A DNA stretch of 64,000 nt, from assembly GCA_963978895.1 (NCBI GenBank), contig OZ022242.1, forward strand, positions 36,213,852 to 36,277,851, in the 5' to 3' direction. The position numbers were made by a program, and so were the translations under genes. The stretch's first letter is position 1; every line of letters begins with the position of its first letter. Below, in pieces: positions 32,996 through 52,734 of the stretch. The notes under the pieces are model-generated. The model saw only the letters and a program-made list of their open reading frames with translations. It ran no database searches and was not told where the DNA came from. Source of the DNA: Erpobdella octoculata. Lineage: Eukaryota > Annelida > Clitellata > Hirudinida > Erpobdellidae.

Positions 32996-33440
32996 GTGAT
33001 CAACAACACACATATGCAGAATAGTTTGAATAGCCTTTTTTTAAGTTATCTAAAGACATTGTTTACAGTCAAGGCAAGTTTGATGGTACGCTGTAGTGTT
33101 AAAAATGTTGTCACTCTTGCAAGCAATTATGACACTGTTGAGTCAGTCAAAACAGTGCAGCGACACATGAAAGGTTCACGTGAAAAAGCCACTGTTTCTC
33201 AACCGCTTATGATTGCCAATTACACCGCTGGTATGGGAGGTGTAGATATGCTGTCTAACAACCACAAATAAAAGGGAAAAAGTGGTGGCAGAACCTATGT
33301 CTAAATGCAGTCACTATTGCTGTTGTTGCTTGACGGCATATGCAATTTAAGCTGTGCACTACGAGCAATAGTTTGCTACATCTTAAATTTCTGCGAGAAG
33401 TTGTTAACGGTCTGCTACTTGGTGTTCAGCGACCCGAGTT
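32996..33440 (+). pseudogene. piggyBac transposase fragment
   Basis: The frame includes LASNYDTVESVKTVQRHMKG, SQPLMIANYTAGMGGVDMLS, which match the 'Y....GGVD' region of piggyBac/PGBD transposases, and stops at 33269-33271. A further frame gives KKWWQNL and HLKFLREVVNGLL, like the following segment of the family. The catalytic N-terminal Asp residues and the C-terminal zinc finger are missing. Confidence 0.75.
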
Positions 33441-33460
33441 ATAATATAAAACCCTCTAAC

Positions 33461-33530
33461 CAGGCTAATGACCTAGCACGCCTAACAGTTATTATCAGGC
33501 TAATGACCTAGCACGCCTAGCAGTTATTAT
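33461..33530. repeat. 35-bp tandem duplication
   Basis: CAGGCTAATGACCTAGCACG begins both units (33461 and 33496); one substitution between them. Confidence 0.95.
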
Positions 33531-33963
33531 CAGCCTAAATACCTAATTCAATGTGAGCTTCAACATATCATTAAATTTTATTAATTGAAAGGTTTAAAGA
33601 TTGGTTTTGATTAAATTTTAAGTTCGCAAAAATGAAATGTGGTGCTAAAATGGCGGCAGCAAGAGGTTAGAAAATTTATAATTCATTTAATAGACTAAGC
33701 GCTATCCAGTTATATATAGAGATCAGTGGAGCACAATTAAACGGGACGAAAGAAATATGTTAAAAAAACAAATATCAATATGTACAAAATAAGTTTTCTA
33801 TGCTTGAATTTAACAAAAAGTTATTGCCAATATTGAATAGTGTATTCAATACCAATCTTCACATCTCTGGAACTTTGTGATTTTACTTACATATTAGTAA
33901 TTGATGTTGTGTATATAGGTGAATGAAGTTAGCAACGAAGCGGGAAACGATGTCTATTTTCAC

Positions 33964-34644
33964 TCCGAATCGCCACAAATTAATTGAATAAAAAATAAAC
34001 TAAAATTGTCCGCCCCTTCAAACAAATGTTTTCTTGTAGAGAAATATCAGCTTGATTAAACAGTGCAAAAATTATTTTGAAATATTTATTGACACTTTAT
34101 GAAAAATGCCTTCCACGACTTGACCTTACAAATATGCTACCGACACAGCCAATCAGAAACAAATTAATCCAAAAATAAATAAAATTATCCACCCCTTCAA
34201 ACAAATGTATTCTTATAGCAAATTTAACGTAGAATTCAAATATCTAATTACATTTTACACTTTCCTAGTGACAAAAAATAATAAACGTCATTTACAGAAA
34301 TGCTTCCGCTTTCAATCGATCCGAATCGCCACAAATTAATTAAACAAAAAATAAACTAAAATTGTCCTCCCCTTCAAACAACTGTTTTCTTGTAATTGTA
34401 GAGAAATATAAGTTTGATTGAACAGTGCAAAAATTATTTTAAAATATTCATTGACACTTTGTGAAAAATGCCTTCCACGACTTGACCTTACAAATATGTT
34501 ACCGACACAGCCAATCAGAAACAAATTAATCAAAAAAATAATAAAATTATCCGCCCCTTCAAACAAATGTATTCTTATAGCAAATTTAACGTAGAATTCA
34601 AATATCTAATTACATTTTACACTTTCCTAGTGACAAATAATAAT
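33964..34644. repeat. About 320-bp direct repeat, two copies
   Basis: Copies 33964-34283 and 34320-34644 are nearly identical non-coding AT-rich sequence starting TCCGAATCGCCACAAATTAA. Inside each, two sub-blocks with 'ccccttcaaacaa.tgt.ttctt' are related, so the structure is a duplication of a duplication. Confidence 0.9.
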
Positions 34645-35610
34645 TGCCGAAAATCGTTGCCCAAAGCGTTGCTAACTTCCTGGAGTTTGTGTATATTAGA
34701 TAATAATAACTAAGCGACCTAATTCAACATAACGACTAAATTTGAATCTTACGCGATTCCTACTTCTTGATTTCAATGTCCTCAAGGCTAAAACAAATAA
34801 AGCAATAAAGTAAATAAACACAATGGAATTACCTCGGATTTTGTTGCAACACTGCAGATGATGGTCTCCCTGATGTCGGTTGGAAGATCCTGTCGACTGC
34901 GCTAGAAAGATTTCTCTTCTTTGTCTAGACGTCCCCGGTTGAAAGAGCATGCATGCCTCGCAAAAAAATCACACTTGCACCAGCGAGGACGGGTTAACCA
35001 AGGACAGAAATAAACGACACTAATCGCTAACTATCGCCCATCAAACTAAATGCCGTATAACTCGCGACAAACAACTCCGATTTTTATAGAATTTAAAATG
35101 CTAAGTTCCTATCACTATTCTACACCTAATCTGAAAATTCTATGCTTGCTAGGATTTTTTCACACTTCCAATGCAACGAAATTTTCTACGTTCTGACTAT
35201 CTAGACGCGCAATAAGGCTTACATCACGCGAGTCCTTGGCTATGTCAAATGGTATACCGCTTAAATTTTGGTATAAATAAAAAAATTAGTTAACATATAT
35301 ATTTTATTAAAAATAAAATTTAAATTTTTTAATTTAATATTAATTAAAAAAACAATTCGGACCGCACACTGATTTCTCTCAGCTAAACGAAAGGTAGACT
35401 AAATTAATTAGAATTTAAAGGTTGAGCTTCAAATCATGTTTTTCTGCTATTAGCTATTACTAGCTATTACTTACCTAATTATCTAACTGCTAAATATGTA
35501 AATGAAAAGACATTGTGAGATATACTTAAAGTCTACTAACCTAAGTTTTATGCTACAATAATTAACTAGTATTATTATAGATTTAGTCGTTGAAAAAAAA
35601 CTACCGAGAC
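34645..35610. other. No gene recognised
   Basis: AT-rich sequence with no domain-bearing frame. Confidence 0.45.
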
Positions 35611-35618
35611 AAAGCTAT

Positions 35619-36694
35619 CAGAGGCGTGGATTGGGGAGGGCTGAGGGGGGCCATGGCCCCCCTCAAGATTTTTCCACCAAATAGAAAAAATATCTTTTCT
35701 AGCTAATCCAAGATCGAGTATTTAGATTAGTTGATAAAAACAGTATTTATCATACTTTTTGAATTATATTACTTATAATCTACTGCTAATATTTTTCAAT
35801 CTTTTAGTGCTTAGTTTCTCGCAACTCTTACTTTTCTCATATCTTTCCATCTCTTTTTTTCTTCTCTGGATTCCACTTAGATATAGGATGATTTTTTAAA
35901 TTGCTTACTAATGTTTAAAATAAAAAATTGCTTTTCTCCACTCTTCTTTTCTGTTAAGCATTCTTTTGCTAAAAGCTCTTTTTCCTACTCTGGTCCTTTT
36001 CTCTGAAACTCTCTTCATACTTCAATTGCTAAATCTACTTCTCTCACAGTTTTCCGTCGGGGCTTAAAACTTATCTGTTTAATAAGTTCGTGCCCGAGCG
36101 CTATTGAACGCCAAGGAAATCGCGCTATAGAAATTTAATGGATTGATTGATTGCTTGCTTTCGGTCCCTCCGATCGAGCTCGTATGAAATTTGGACTCGT
36201 GTATCTGTCCTAGCTTGAGGAACTATTAGCATATTCTTATCCTACACGGTTGCTTGAGCTCTCTCACCAAGATTTTTCTAATTCATTTTAAATTATTTTT
36301 ATTAGCTCACACACGATTGAGTATTTAGATTAGTTGATGAAAGCAATATTTATCATACTTGTTGATTAATATCCAGTTACTCTGCTATTATTTTTCAATC
36401 TTTTAGCACCTTTAGTCTATTTTATCTTGATGATTCAGTGGACAATTTTCTAAAAATGAAAGAACGTCGATACCCTTTGTTACATTCATAATTTAAACGC
36501 TTTTTGTCTGCATTCAATATTAAATAAAAGTTAACTTTTTTAAACTGTTTTTTAACTAATATGATGAATGATGATTTACATGAACATGCAACATACAAAT
36601 GTATATTGGGATGGTCATTTTTGTTTGAAGATTCTCTGGGTTTGAGTTGAAAAATCTTCGCCCCCCTCAACATTTTGCTGAATCCACGCCTCTG
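35619..36694. mobile_element. Non-autonomous hAT element, TIR and 8-bp TSD
   Basis: The ends are CAGAGGCGTGGATT (35619-35632) and its reverse complement (36681-36694). The flanks carry the 8-bp duplication AAAGCTAT at 35611-35618 and 36695-36702. Element length is 1076 bp. An 8-bp target duplication with a CAG.GGCGTGG terminus is diagnostic of hAT transposons. There is no transposase frame. Subterminal runs of C (cccccctcaa) occur at both ends. Internally, 35709-35815 and 36313-36420 are a diverged direct repeat. Confidence 0.93.
36060..36160 (+). repeat. SINE/LINE-like tail inside the hAT element
   Basis: 'cgcgctatagaaatttaatgg' followed by (ATTG)n resembles the common 3' end of tRNA-derived SINEs. 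It suggests a retroelement nested in the hAT copy. Confidence 0.45.
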
Positions 36695-37344
36695 AAAGCT
36701 ATATTATTGGATGACAACCTGTTCAACAACAGAATCAATAACTTAATTCATCAAAAGTACAAACTCGTTTTATCAATCTTGTAATAAATTAACATGTTTT
36801 CGAGTGGTTCAAAAAACTGAATAAACCTCTGTGAGAACCACTACAACAACTGGAGGGAGTTGTTAATGGTCCTTATTGCCTCTTCTAACCCCCTAGAGAT
36901 GTTGGTGACGCCTGTTATGTTCGAAACGTTGTCCTTTTAGGGCCTAAAGCAAACGCTTCACTGTAATACCACCTGCGCTCATTCGAATTTTTATTGAATT
37001 ATCAGGGACGTCGATTCGGGGGGCCATTGTCTCTCCTGACTTTTGGGCCTTCAAAAAATAAAAATGAACCCCAAGAAGTGTAAAGTTGAAGCTTCAGAGG
37101 TTTGAGTGGGTCTTTATTATGGATAGGTAGTAGACACTATATAGTAGACAGGCCTTCTATTAAGGTGAAGTAGACCAAATAGATGTTTTAGTGGGCCCCT
37201 GGAAGTGGTGTGGTTTATTGTACTTCGGAATACCCGCCCTCGATTATCCGCTTTTTAAATCTTTTATATTAACTTCACCCCCTGTCTTTTTACTGAAATG
37301 ACGTCCTGGTGAATAATCTTCCAATGTTGAAACTATTGATATAT

Positions 37345-37720
37345 AATATACTAGCGGGGTACCCGGCGTTGCCCGGGGTTTTTAGAGATTTTTCTAATGC
37401 TTGTCTCTCTCGCTCTCGTTTCCTTCCCCGGTTGTTTTCGCGTTCTGGTTTGCTTTCCCGTTCCTGATCACTTTCCCGCTCCCGGTCACTTTCTTTTTCC
37501 CGCTAGCTCTTTCGATCTTGGTCGCTTGGTAGCTCGGGGTTTTTAGAGGTTTTTTAGAATGCTTGTCTCTCTCGCTTCCATTTCCTTCTCCGCTTGCTTT
37601 CCCGTTCCTGCTTGCTTTCCCGTTCCTGGTCGCTACTTTGTTCCCGGTCGCTTTCCCGCTCGTTCTTTCACTCTCAGTTGCTTTTCCGGTCCCGTTGATG
37701 TATATAGATATCAATGGTTG
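37345..37720 (+). repeat. 'GTACCCGGCGTTGCCCGGG' interspersed repeat
   Basis: Begins at a 'ctagcggggtacccggcgtt' motif and continues with a degenerate short-period array (units near 20 bp, 'ctttcccgttcctggtcg' type). A partial copy in reverse orientation is at about 24000-24160. Frames through it (Gly/Lys/Thr-rich) are artefacts of the period. Confidence 0.75.
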
Positions 37721-38912
37721 AAACAATCAATTGATTGCTTGCGTGGGAATGTTATTTTTTTTAAAGATAAGTTTCAGGAGCAATAATTCAGCTAAGAATA
37801 AGTTTCACATACCTACCTAATTAGCCGTAATAAGCTTTTCCGATCAGCGTCAGTCTTAATAAAGTTTACTTTGGTTTACTTATTTCTAAAACACGCTTTT
37901 GTTTTTTTCTTTTTAAAAAAACATATTGCACATAACTAAGAACTAATGACAATTTAAAAAAAACAGTGATTTGACATAGCAAACTTGTTTTAAACGGCGT
38001 TGTTCCGAAGAGTAGTGCAGTCAGTTTTTTGGACAATTTTGGGCCTACAAAATATAATTGACTTTGAATTTTTGTGCAAATGGTATATTTGTAAGAAAAC
38101 GTGATCAAGTTTCAAAATTTCATTAGGTTTAATGTTTATTTTATTATGAAACAAGTCTTACCTTATTTAAAGCTTTCCCTCACTGTTTGGTAAATATTCG
38201 TTTTCTACCGCCTTCTTAATACGATAGGTAATCCGAGATATATTAGCGTATATAATTATATATTCACTTGTAGAGGTTTGTGTGTTATTTTGTTTTATTA
38301 AATTCAAACAAGTTTTGTATTTTCTAACAGTTTATTAATATTTCTGGTTAGGGTCGAGCTTTGCGTACGGCTGTGACTGCGACGTTGATGAACACTGAAC
38401 ACTTGAACACTGTTACAATGTATTATTGTACTATTACTATGTACACATACGAATGGCATTAGGGAGTTAGCCACGGAAAAATTCTCCACTACACTAATCT
38501 CCCTGTATTCTAAGCCAAACAAATCCCAAACTAAAGTATCTACCGTATTGTTTTTCTTCTTTCACAACCGGGCCTAGTAGCAATAAAACTTGTTTATATT
38601 GGTTTATCTATCCTATTTAATGTATTTATTACAAAAATAAAAAAGTGTTTGGAATAGTTATTTTCGTGGCTAACTCGTCTGTGGCACCTGCATCCGAGTG
38701 ATTCGAGCTCACCTTACTTGCTTTAAATTAATGTAAATCTATGCATTTTTTTCATAAGATGGACTGCAACAAACTAAGTTTTTTGTTGACAAGTAATATG
38801 AGCTAATGATTGTTTAAAATTGCAGTCAACCAGCAATTTCAGCCATAAATAGATAAGAAGTCAAAAAAGGGAACCTCTCTTTTACTCTACAACTCTATCA
38901 ACAGCATTGGAA
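37721..38912. other. No gene until epsin; possible epsin 5' UTR at the end
   Basis: AT-rich intergenic sequence. The last 80 bp before the epsin ATG (pyrimidine-rich, after 'tttcag' at about 38842) may be 5' UTR exon sequence. Confidence 0.4.
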
Positions 38913-45296
<6,384 letters not shown>

Positions 45297-47177
45297 GCGA
45301 CGGGATTGGACGGATGGATTGAGTGATGATGATGATGATTGTATTTTATTAATTTACCGGCCTGCCGTTGTGCTTGATTAGGGAACTTTTTTTATTTTTA
45401 GTCTTTTCTTTTACTTCAACTCGTGCATATTTATGCAGTCATTTTTAGAGTTGCATACCGTTATGCGTTCTGCATACCCGTACGCATCGGTTCCGGGGGT
45501 TGTCTCAAAGAGTTATCCGTAAAGAAAAATCACCGAGTAGCAGAATTGCCTAAATTTTCTGTGAAGATGAGGTGAGCTGGAGAAATTATTAAAAAATTTC
45601 AAGAGGGAGAGTTTAAGTGGTAAAATGTCCCACGGGACCTTCCAGAGTATTACGATGAAGAAAACGTCATGCAAATCTAAAATAGATTTGTACTGGTTGA
45701 TTATATTTTTCACAGCAGTCTATCAATTAGTTTTCCATTCAAAACCATACGTCTCTCTTTGTTATGCACTTGTATTCCTCTTTATCATCGTCCGGCAAGA
45801 TAAATGCATCTTTAGAACGTTCTATAATTAGAGAGATGAATTACAATTATGCTTCTTTGCGCATTGTCGTCACGCGAGCATGCGTCCTCCTTTCTTTAAG
45901 GCGGCAAACGAAAAATGGTTTTCTACGCAACCCTGTTCGCGTGTTCTCCTCTTGCCTTAAGCGTCGTAGAAGTCATGCGTTGTCTACTTGAAAGTGTGAT
46001 CGCTTGTTTCCCGACGTGCTCTACTATTTCTCTTCATTTCACTTCTATATTTCTATTTTGTTATCATAATTTATGCATTTTGTGTTGCTAGTATATTATT
46101 ATTATCATCATTATTATTGTTATTATTTGATTTTAATACTTATTTAGCTACTGTGGTTGGTTGCCACATTTTTGTTTTATCTATTATAATACTTTACCCC
46201 TTCGCTGTGTTCTCCAGTTTTTTGTCATTTCTGCTGATTATAAATAGCTGTAGTGGCGCCAGTTTTTCGATTATCATTCACCTTCGATTATAATTCACGT
46301 TTAGAATTAGTAACATTCATATTTTTCAATATCGAATATTAAACTCGATTAACCGTTATTCGCGTTTCGATTGTAGCCTGTCCATTGTGCTGCTCATCTT
46401 TACGATCACACATAGTCATTATTACTTCGAACATTGCCGTGTTTCTCCGAAGTGGATTTGTACGTAAACGCACTCGTGTAAACTTCGGCGTGGTCGACTC
46501 ACGCTTACGGAAAGCTCCGTTTGTCCGGAATTCGTCTCTTTACAGCAGAGCGTGTTTTTTCTTTTGGTAACTATGACGATGAAGCTGTTCGAGTCAATCA
46601 AATCTTGTTTTTAATCATGTCTTTGACTATCTATCTCTCTGTTTGCTTCTCTTTTTCTTTCTTTCTTTCTTTCTTTCTCTCCCTCCTCTTTTTTTCTTTC
46701 TCACTAACATCTGGCTAAATGTTATCTAAAATGATTTTATATTTCCGCATATAAGCCTGTATATCTTTATTACATTCATATATATATATATATATATATA
46801 ATGTTAGCTTTTGTAAATTATCTGTTTGTCTAACTATATTTCTTAGTATGCTTGCTGGCTCCCTGGTCAGCGTATGGAATACTGATGATGATGATGATGA
46901 TGATTACAGATGTTTTATTTTATATGTTTTTATGCTTAATTCACAGCAGGATTGACAATCTCACGTTTAGGTGTGTATGATAATTACTAATTAGTGGAAA
47001 AATATATCAGATGCTTTTAAGAAGATGAAAAAAATTCTTTCAAACTCACAGCGCAAAGTTCATAAAGTTATATACAATATTTTATATATATATATATGTA
47101 TGTGTGTGTGTGATGATAAATGATGATTTGAAAGCGGTTGAGAATTTCTTGCAACATATTATACACGCACACACACA

Positions 47178-47242
<65 letters not shown>

Positions 47243-47538
47243 CTGGAGAGTTTTTATTGCTATGGAAACTGCTATCAAATTGTCCATTTGTTGCTTATTG
47301 AAATATCTACTCCTGCTGATGCTTTTTTTCAAACAAATTGTTTACATTGTCTGCGATGTTTATGTGTGTATGCGTGTGTGCGTGTGATATTACATTCTTT
47401 TTTTTATTAATATTTTCCAAATTTTATATTTGTAACAGGATATTGCTTACAACTGTTCTCATTACGATTAGCCACAAAAAATGATGTGAACAGAACATGT
47501 AATATTGATGTTTAAGTGTATGTATGTATGTATGTATG

Positions 47539-47580
<42 letters not shown>

Positions 47581-48677
47581 GTATATGAAAATTATAATCT
47601 CGTTTTGTTATATTGAAGCTTAAGGGACAATCAAAATTACTTTTCGATGTATATCATAGTTTTGATATATCATTTTTATTTTTTATCAGCTATGCATGCG
47701 GTGGGACCGAATAATAAAATTCAATATAAGTGAATCTGATATGAAGAAGGGATTTCGCTTGTATATAATTGAAACAGTTATAGATGGAGTGTGTGCTGTG
47801 TGATTTTTAGAATGCTAGTGTAGGCTACTACTGAACCTATTCGCACGTCTCTCGTGTCACATTATTATCGATGAGAAGTGAGGGAGAGTTGTCATACAAG
47901 GAGTGGAGTCTGGTATACTACACGGGCCGGACCGAGGGTCGGGTGGCGAAAAATCGGCCCGTGAAGAAAAAGTTTGAGTTTGATTATAGAGTGGCACTAG
48001 CGTAGCCATTGATGGATTATTGTGTTCAAGAGAACTGTGGTTTAGGCAGCTGTTTTTCGCATCGTTCTCGCTTTAGATCCAATAAAAATCATCGGGTCAA
48101 GCAAAAAAAAAAGAACAATTACACTAATACAATTAATAAGTTATTAAATATGTTCAAGTCACCTTATTAAAAGATAGTATATATGTCGGGTCAACGTGTT
48201 GTGGCGGGTCGGGTCAACAAAATTCGACCAATGGACAGCTCTGTCCGTAGCACTGTATCACCAATACAGGGTTATGAGACTTAAAATCACAATATGTTTC
48301 AGCAAATTGTTCAGTATGAGCAACAATCCTCAGTTGCACTGGTTAAATCATTTAATTTACATTTGTGATTTCCTCAAGTAATTTGAACCATAATTAGAAT
48401 CATATGATATGATATAAATTCTATTTTTAGTTTAAGTATGCAAGGTCATCAAAACTAAACGGAGCCACCATAACCAGGGGAGAGCACTCGACATAATCTG
48501 GAATTAAATTCTACGCTGAGTAGTATAACAAGGTACATGTTTAGTTTCCAACCGGAATGCACGACCTATCGAATCCGGGTTAAGTTCGATGAAAATTGTG
48601 TGATTATAATTAATATTAATAATAAAGATGACGTGGGAGAAAATGAAGGATAGGTAAAATAGAGAGAAAAGATAGAT

Positions 48678-48720
<43 letters not shown>

Positions 48721-49174
48721 GGGAGGGAGAAGAAGAAGACGACGCGAGTGTATTGAAGCAGCAGAAAAGCGACTTCTTGCACGGATGCTCACGAGATGTA
48801 GGAAGCCGTAGTAGCTGGATGCATTTTTCCATCTCCTGGTGGACATGGAGACACACACATGCATAAGCATGGAAAGAACATGTTCTGACGTCACAATTCT
48901 GCTACTACCAGTAACATCATTACAGCGTTATGCATCGTGCGCGCCCTGTGTGTAAGTTGGTAGGTACCAAAGCGTCAGTGTAAGCCGGTATGTATTTTAG
49001 AGTATTTCACTAATACCAAATTCGGACTGACCAAAAAGAATACGATTCAGTTCATATGTTTTAGAGTAATTTTTTGTAAGTAATTTATTTGTTGACAATC
49101 GATAAAGATGTCATCTTGTTGCGACAATCTCGGTGCCATCCGGTTAAGCAATCCTCCGACTGGTTGATTCCAAG
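45297..49174. other. Intergenic; epsin 3' UTR then microsatellites
   Basis: The first few hundred bases are probably epsin 3' UTR; I could not fix a polyadenylation site. (TA)n tracts lie at about 46777-46801, 47180-47241 and 47540-47578 and a (GA)n tract at 48682-48718. At 47925-47970 'cacgggccg' and 'cggcccgtg' form a 9-bp inverted repeat. No coding frame was supported. Confidence 0.5.
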
Positions 49175-52100
49175 ATGGACGAGACAAGCGACCTGTTTCT
49201 CTCGGACACCGTCGAACCCGAGGTGATTGCATACTCCATTGAAGAGTGCGTCATTCCAGGGTTTCACCCCCCTCCTCCGCTGGGCAGGCTCTGGCCCGAG
49301 GGTGTGGCCAGCCGTCTGATAGAAGTCAGCACAGCCCTTGTTTATCTCACCCCAGGGCTGCTTGCAATTTGCACTGTCGGTAAGTTAGGGACTTTAACAT
49401 TACTCGTATTTCCTCGTATTTACTACTTTATAATCTAAATATAAAGTGAAATATGTTAAGTATAGTGCCAATATGAAGTAGCTTATTGTGTTCGTAAATT
49501 TTTTTTTAACATTTTAACGTATTGCCAATGTTGAAGTGCCCGTGTAGATTATTTTAAGGTAATAAAATGTCAAAGTTTTTGGTGCACAACTGTATCCAGC
49601 ACGACTTGTTATAAACGTTTCTAAGCCACTCGAAAGTTCTTGTCCTAACGTGGGAATTTCTCAACCTACGTATTGGCATTATTAAAGTGATTGAGACTCG
49701 TTTCACTGATTCGAAATATGGTTACACGCTCCATTCTCTTCAAAAAAATGCATCAGGAGAGAGGCTTAGGTCATTTATCAAAGCTGCTTGACTTGAAAGC
49801 AATTTTATGTTTTCAGGAAATTTAGTTTCCGGCATTGTACTGAGGCGTCTCTATCCGGGTGTTCTGTCAACTGGACTTTACGTTCTGTTGGCTCTGGTCA
49901 TGGACACTCTTGTCGTCTGGTCAAGGTGTGGCTTGGAGTGGATGAGACTTGCAACTAGCACCAACCTCAGAGAAATCATCGTCACCTCTTCGCTTATACT
50001 CTGCAAGGTAATTAAATATTCCATCCGTCCATCCATCCATCCATCCGTCCGTCCGTCCGTCCGTCCGTCCGTCCGTCCGTCCGTCCGTCCGTCCGTCCGT
50101 CCGTCCGTCCGTCCGTCCGTCCGTCCGTCCGTCCGTCCGTCCGTCCGTCCGTCCGTCCGTCCGTCCGTCCGTCCGTCCGTCCGTCCGTCCGTCCATCCAT
50201 CCATCCGTCCATCCATCCATCCATCCATCCATCCATCCATCCATCCATCCATCCATCCATCCATCCATCCATCCATCCATCCATCCATCCATCCATCCAT
50301 CCATCCATCCATCCATCCATCCATCCATCCATCCATCCATCCATCCATCCATCCATCCATCCATCCATCCATCCATCCATCCATCCATCCATCCATCCAT
50401 CCATCCAAACTTTCTTTTTTTCATTTTTTTACAGATTTATCCTTTCGTGTCGAACACCATCCTCCAACTGAGCTCCTGGTTCATGGTCGCCATGGCAGCC
50501 GAAACTGCCTGGGTGCACCAGCACCCGCAGCGTCTCATGAGAGTGTGCAGAGCTGGTAGGGCGCGCCTCATCATTCTGGCCACTCTGTTTCTCGCGGTCG
50601 CCGTTAACTGTCCAAACTTTTGGACGTTCTCGCTGTACACCTCGCCGACGTCGCCGACGTACGACGCTTCGAGCTCGCTACTCGGCGGCCAGCTGCCGGA
50701 AGAAAAAGAGCCCGTCAACTCGCCCACTTCGTCTGCCACTGGAGCCGGCGACCAAGAAAGACCAACCTGCGCCAATGAAATTACCGACGAGAGACTGGTC
50801 GTGGCTGCCGGTGCCGTGTGGACTGGCGGGCAACCGGACGTGAGAAAATTGTATTTTTTTAAATAAAAAACAAAGAAATTATAAAATTGACAATCAGCCA
50901 TGATGACCAGCTTTTAAACTCTGAGTTCAGTTTCAGTATTGTATAATTTAAAGTCATGATTTAGCATAGAAACTATTATTATATTTACTAAATCAACAAA
51001 TTTACTCGCGTGTATTGAGATTTTTTTAAATACTATTTATTCATTTTCGACGTAGTTCTACCCGAGTTTGGATTATCGTAAGATGTTGCTGATGTCTGTG
51101 GACTTGTTACTGACTGACATGCTTCCATACTTTGCCATCTTCTCGTGCGCTGTCATGCTTGTGACCAAGCGACTTAGAAGAAAAGATCAAGTACGTCTTT
51201 GACTGTGTCCTATTGATGTAGGAGCACTCTGTATAGGTGCTAGACCCGGGTGCTGAATTGTATAAGGATGTGGGCTGATTGAAGCAAATTACAGCTCAAA
51301 TTTGAGCTGGACGATCTTCCTATGGCTTGATTGCGGCTAACAAATTCAGATCAAATATCTGATAATCGGGGGAGGGAGGGGTAATCGTAAATTTTACCGC
51401 GCCGAAAATAAATCGGCTGGCGAAAAATATTTGATTATGACGGTTCACATTTAACTCAGCCATAAAACATTTAACGGCTGACAGAGGAAGTCACAAAAAT
51501 TCGGTGCAGCTGCACCGGGTCTAGTAGGCACCCGGGTCTAGAAGGCACCCGAGTCTAGTAGACAGGTACTTGTTTGTGATTATGTTTGCATATGAGTTAG
51601 AAAATGTTAGATTTATTTTCAATTTTCAATGTCTCGTCAATATGCAAACTAGAACTTAAAGTTGAACTCTAAAACAACCGTTATTAAGTAACATAATATA
51701 TCATTGTAATATAATATAATATAATATATATAACAACTAAAAATAGGTACGTCAGATTGACAACACGTGGAAAGCATGTAACATCGATTCCGGAGTAGCC
51801 CACCAGCTACATTCAACCTTCATCTGCCTCTGTCTCGCCCATACTGTTCTGCTCTTCCCGAAGCTTGTCTACAAGACTTTTCTCCTCGTCACCGACCCTC
51901 AGGTTACGGGTCTCGTACCCTACCCGGTGGTGCACAGACCGTGTACGGTCGTGGCCAAAGCGGTCTGCTATCTACTGCACTACGCTTTTCTGTCCTGCAA
52001 GGTGTTCGTACTTCTGGCTTCTTCTACGGCATTTCGTGGAGAATGTCTCGCCCTGGTGACGTGCAATTCCACCTGCGATCCAGCTGCTCATAGTTCCGTT

Positions 52101-52502
52101 TCCGATGACCACGTGACGACGGGACTTCCACTTCTACAGCCCCACCAGCAGAGCGAGTGCACCACCTTAGAGACGACCACGCTCACCATCCCGGCGGGCA
52201 CCAGTAACGCGGGGGCCACGTCTCCGCGTCCAACGCCAAACAACTATATACCCCATCCGCCGCTTCCTCCCTCTAGTTTTCACCACGGCACTCTCACCCG
52301 GGCGGGCAAAACAAACCACGTGGTCATGTCGGCAACCCTACCTCTCCACCACACCCCAAACCACCACAGGCTTCTCACCCCGGAAGTGACCGTTACCGGA
52401 AGTCCGAAAAGCGAAGATGCGAACGCACCGACCGTCTCATCGGCAGCCATATTGGAGAATGGCGCACCTTGTATTAAAATCTTTAGCATGACATCGGTGT
52501 AA
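49175..52502 (+). CDS. Divergent rhodopsin-like GPCR, 5 exons
   Basis: Exons 49175-49379, 49817-50007, 50435-50839, 51056-51190 and 51747-52502 join in phase to 563 residues. Seven hydrophobic helices can be placed: TM1 about 50-76 with the conserved GN ([11 protein letters not shown]), TM2 about 85-105 (LALVMD), TM3 about 133-157, TM4 about 176-198, TM5 about 279-302, TM6 about 333-355, TM7 about 380-404. A Cys at 131 (start of TM3) and one in the long loop 2 (PTCANE) could form the usual disulfide. The DRY box is replaced by ETA (155-157) and NPxxY by SCKVF (395-399). The C-tail is long, Ser/Thr/Pro/His-rich. It is probably a plasma-membrane peptide-type receptor; ligand unknown. Confidence 0.85.
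50022..50406. repeat. (CCGT)n/(CCAT)n tetranucleotide tract in GPCR intron 2
   Basis: About 385 bp, changing from mostly CCGT (50046-50192) to CCAT (50193-50406). It reads through in all frames as Pro-Ser-Val/Ile-Arg/His repeats and produces false ORFs on both strands. Confidence 0.98.
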
Positions 52503-52660
52503 CAGGAGTCTCGTGAAATTTTATCACACGTTGATGTTCATTTAGTCGTAGCAGTATTTGTCGCCAGTGGCAAACAATATATATATATATATAACTAACT
52601 GAGTCGTTCTTGTTGTGGTGCTTTGGTGATGGTTATCTGGTGTATGCATGTGTGTGTGTG

Positions 52661-52734
<74 letters not shown>

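Noticed and set aside
34696..34950. Minus-strand 84-residue ORF
   Set aside because: No recognisable motif, and it lies in AT-rich repeat-type DNA without splice context.
37394..37726. Minus-strand Gly/Lys/Thr-rich ORF
   Set aside because: Explained by the roughly 20-bp period of the interspersed repeat.
49878..50559. ORFs of Met-Asp-Gly-Trp and Pro-Ser-Ile-His repeats
   Set aside because: They are frames of the CCGT/CCAT tract in GPCR intron 2; only the edges are coding exons.
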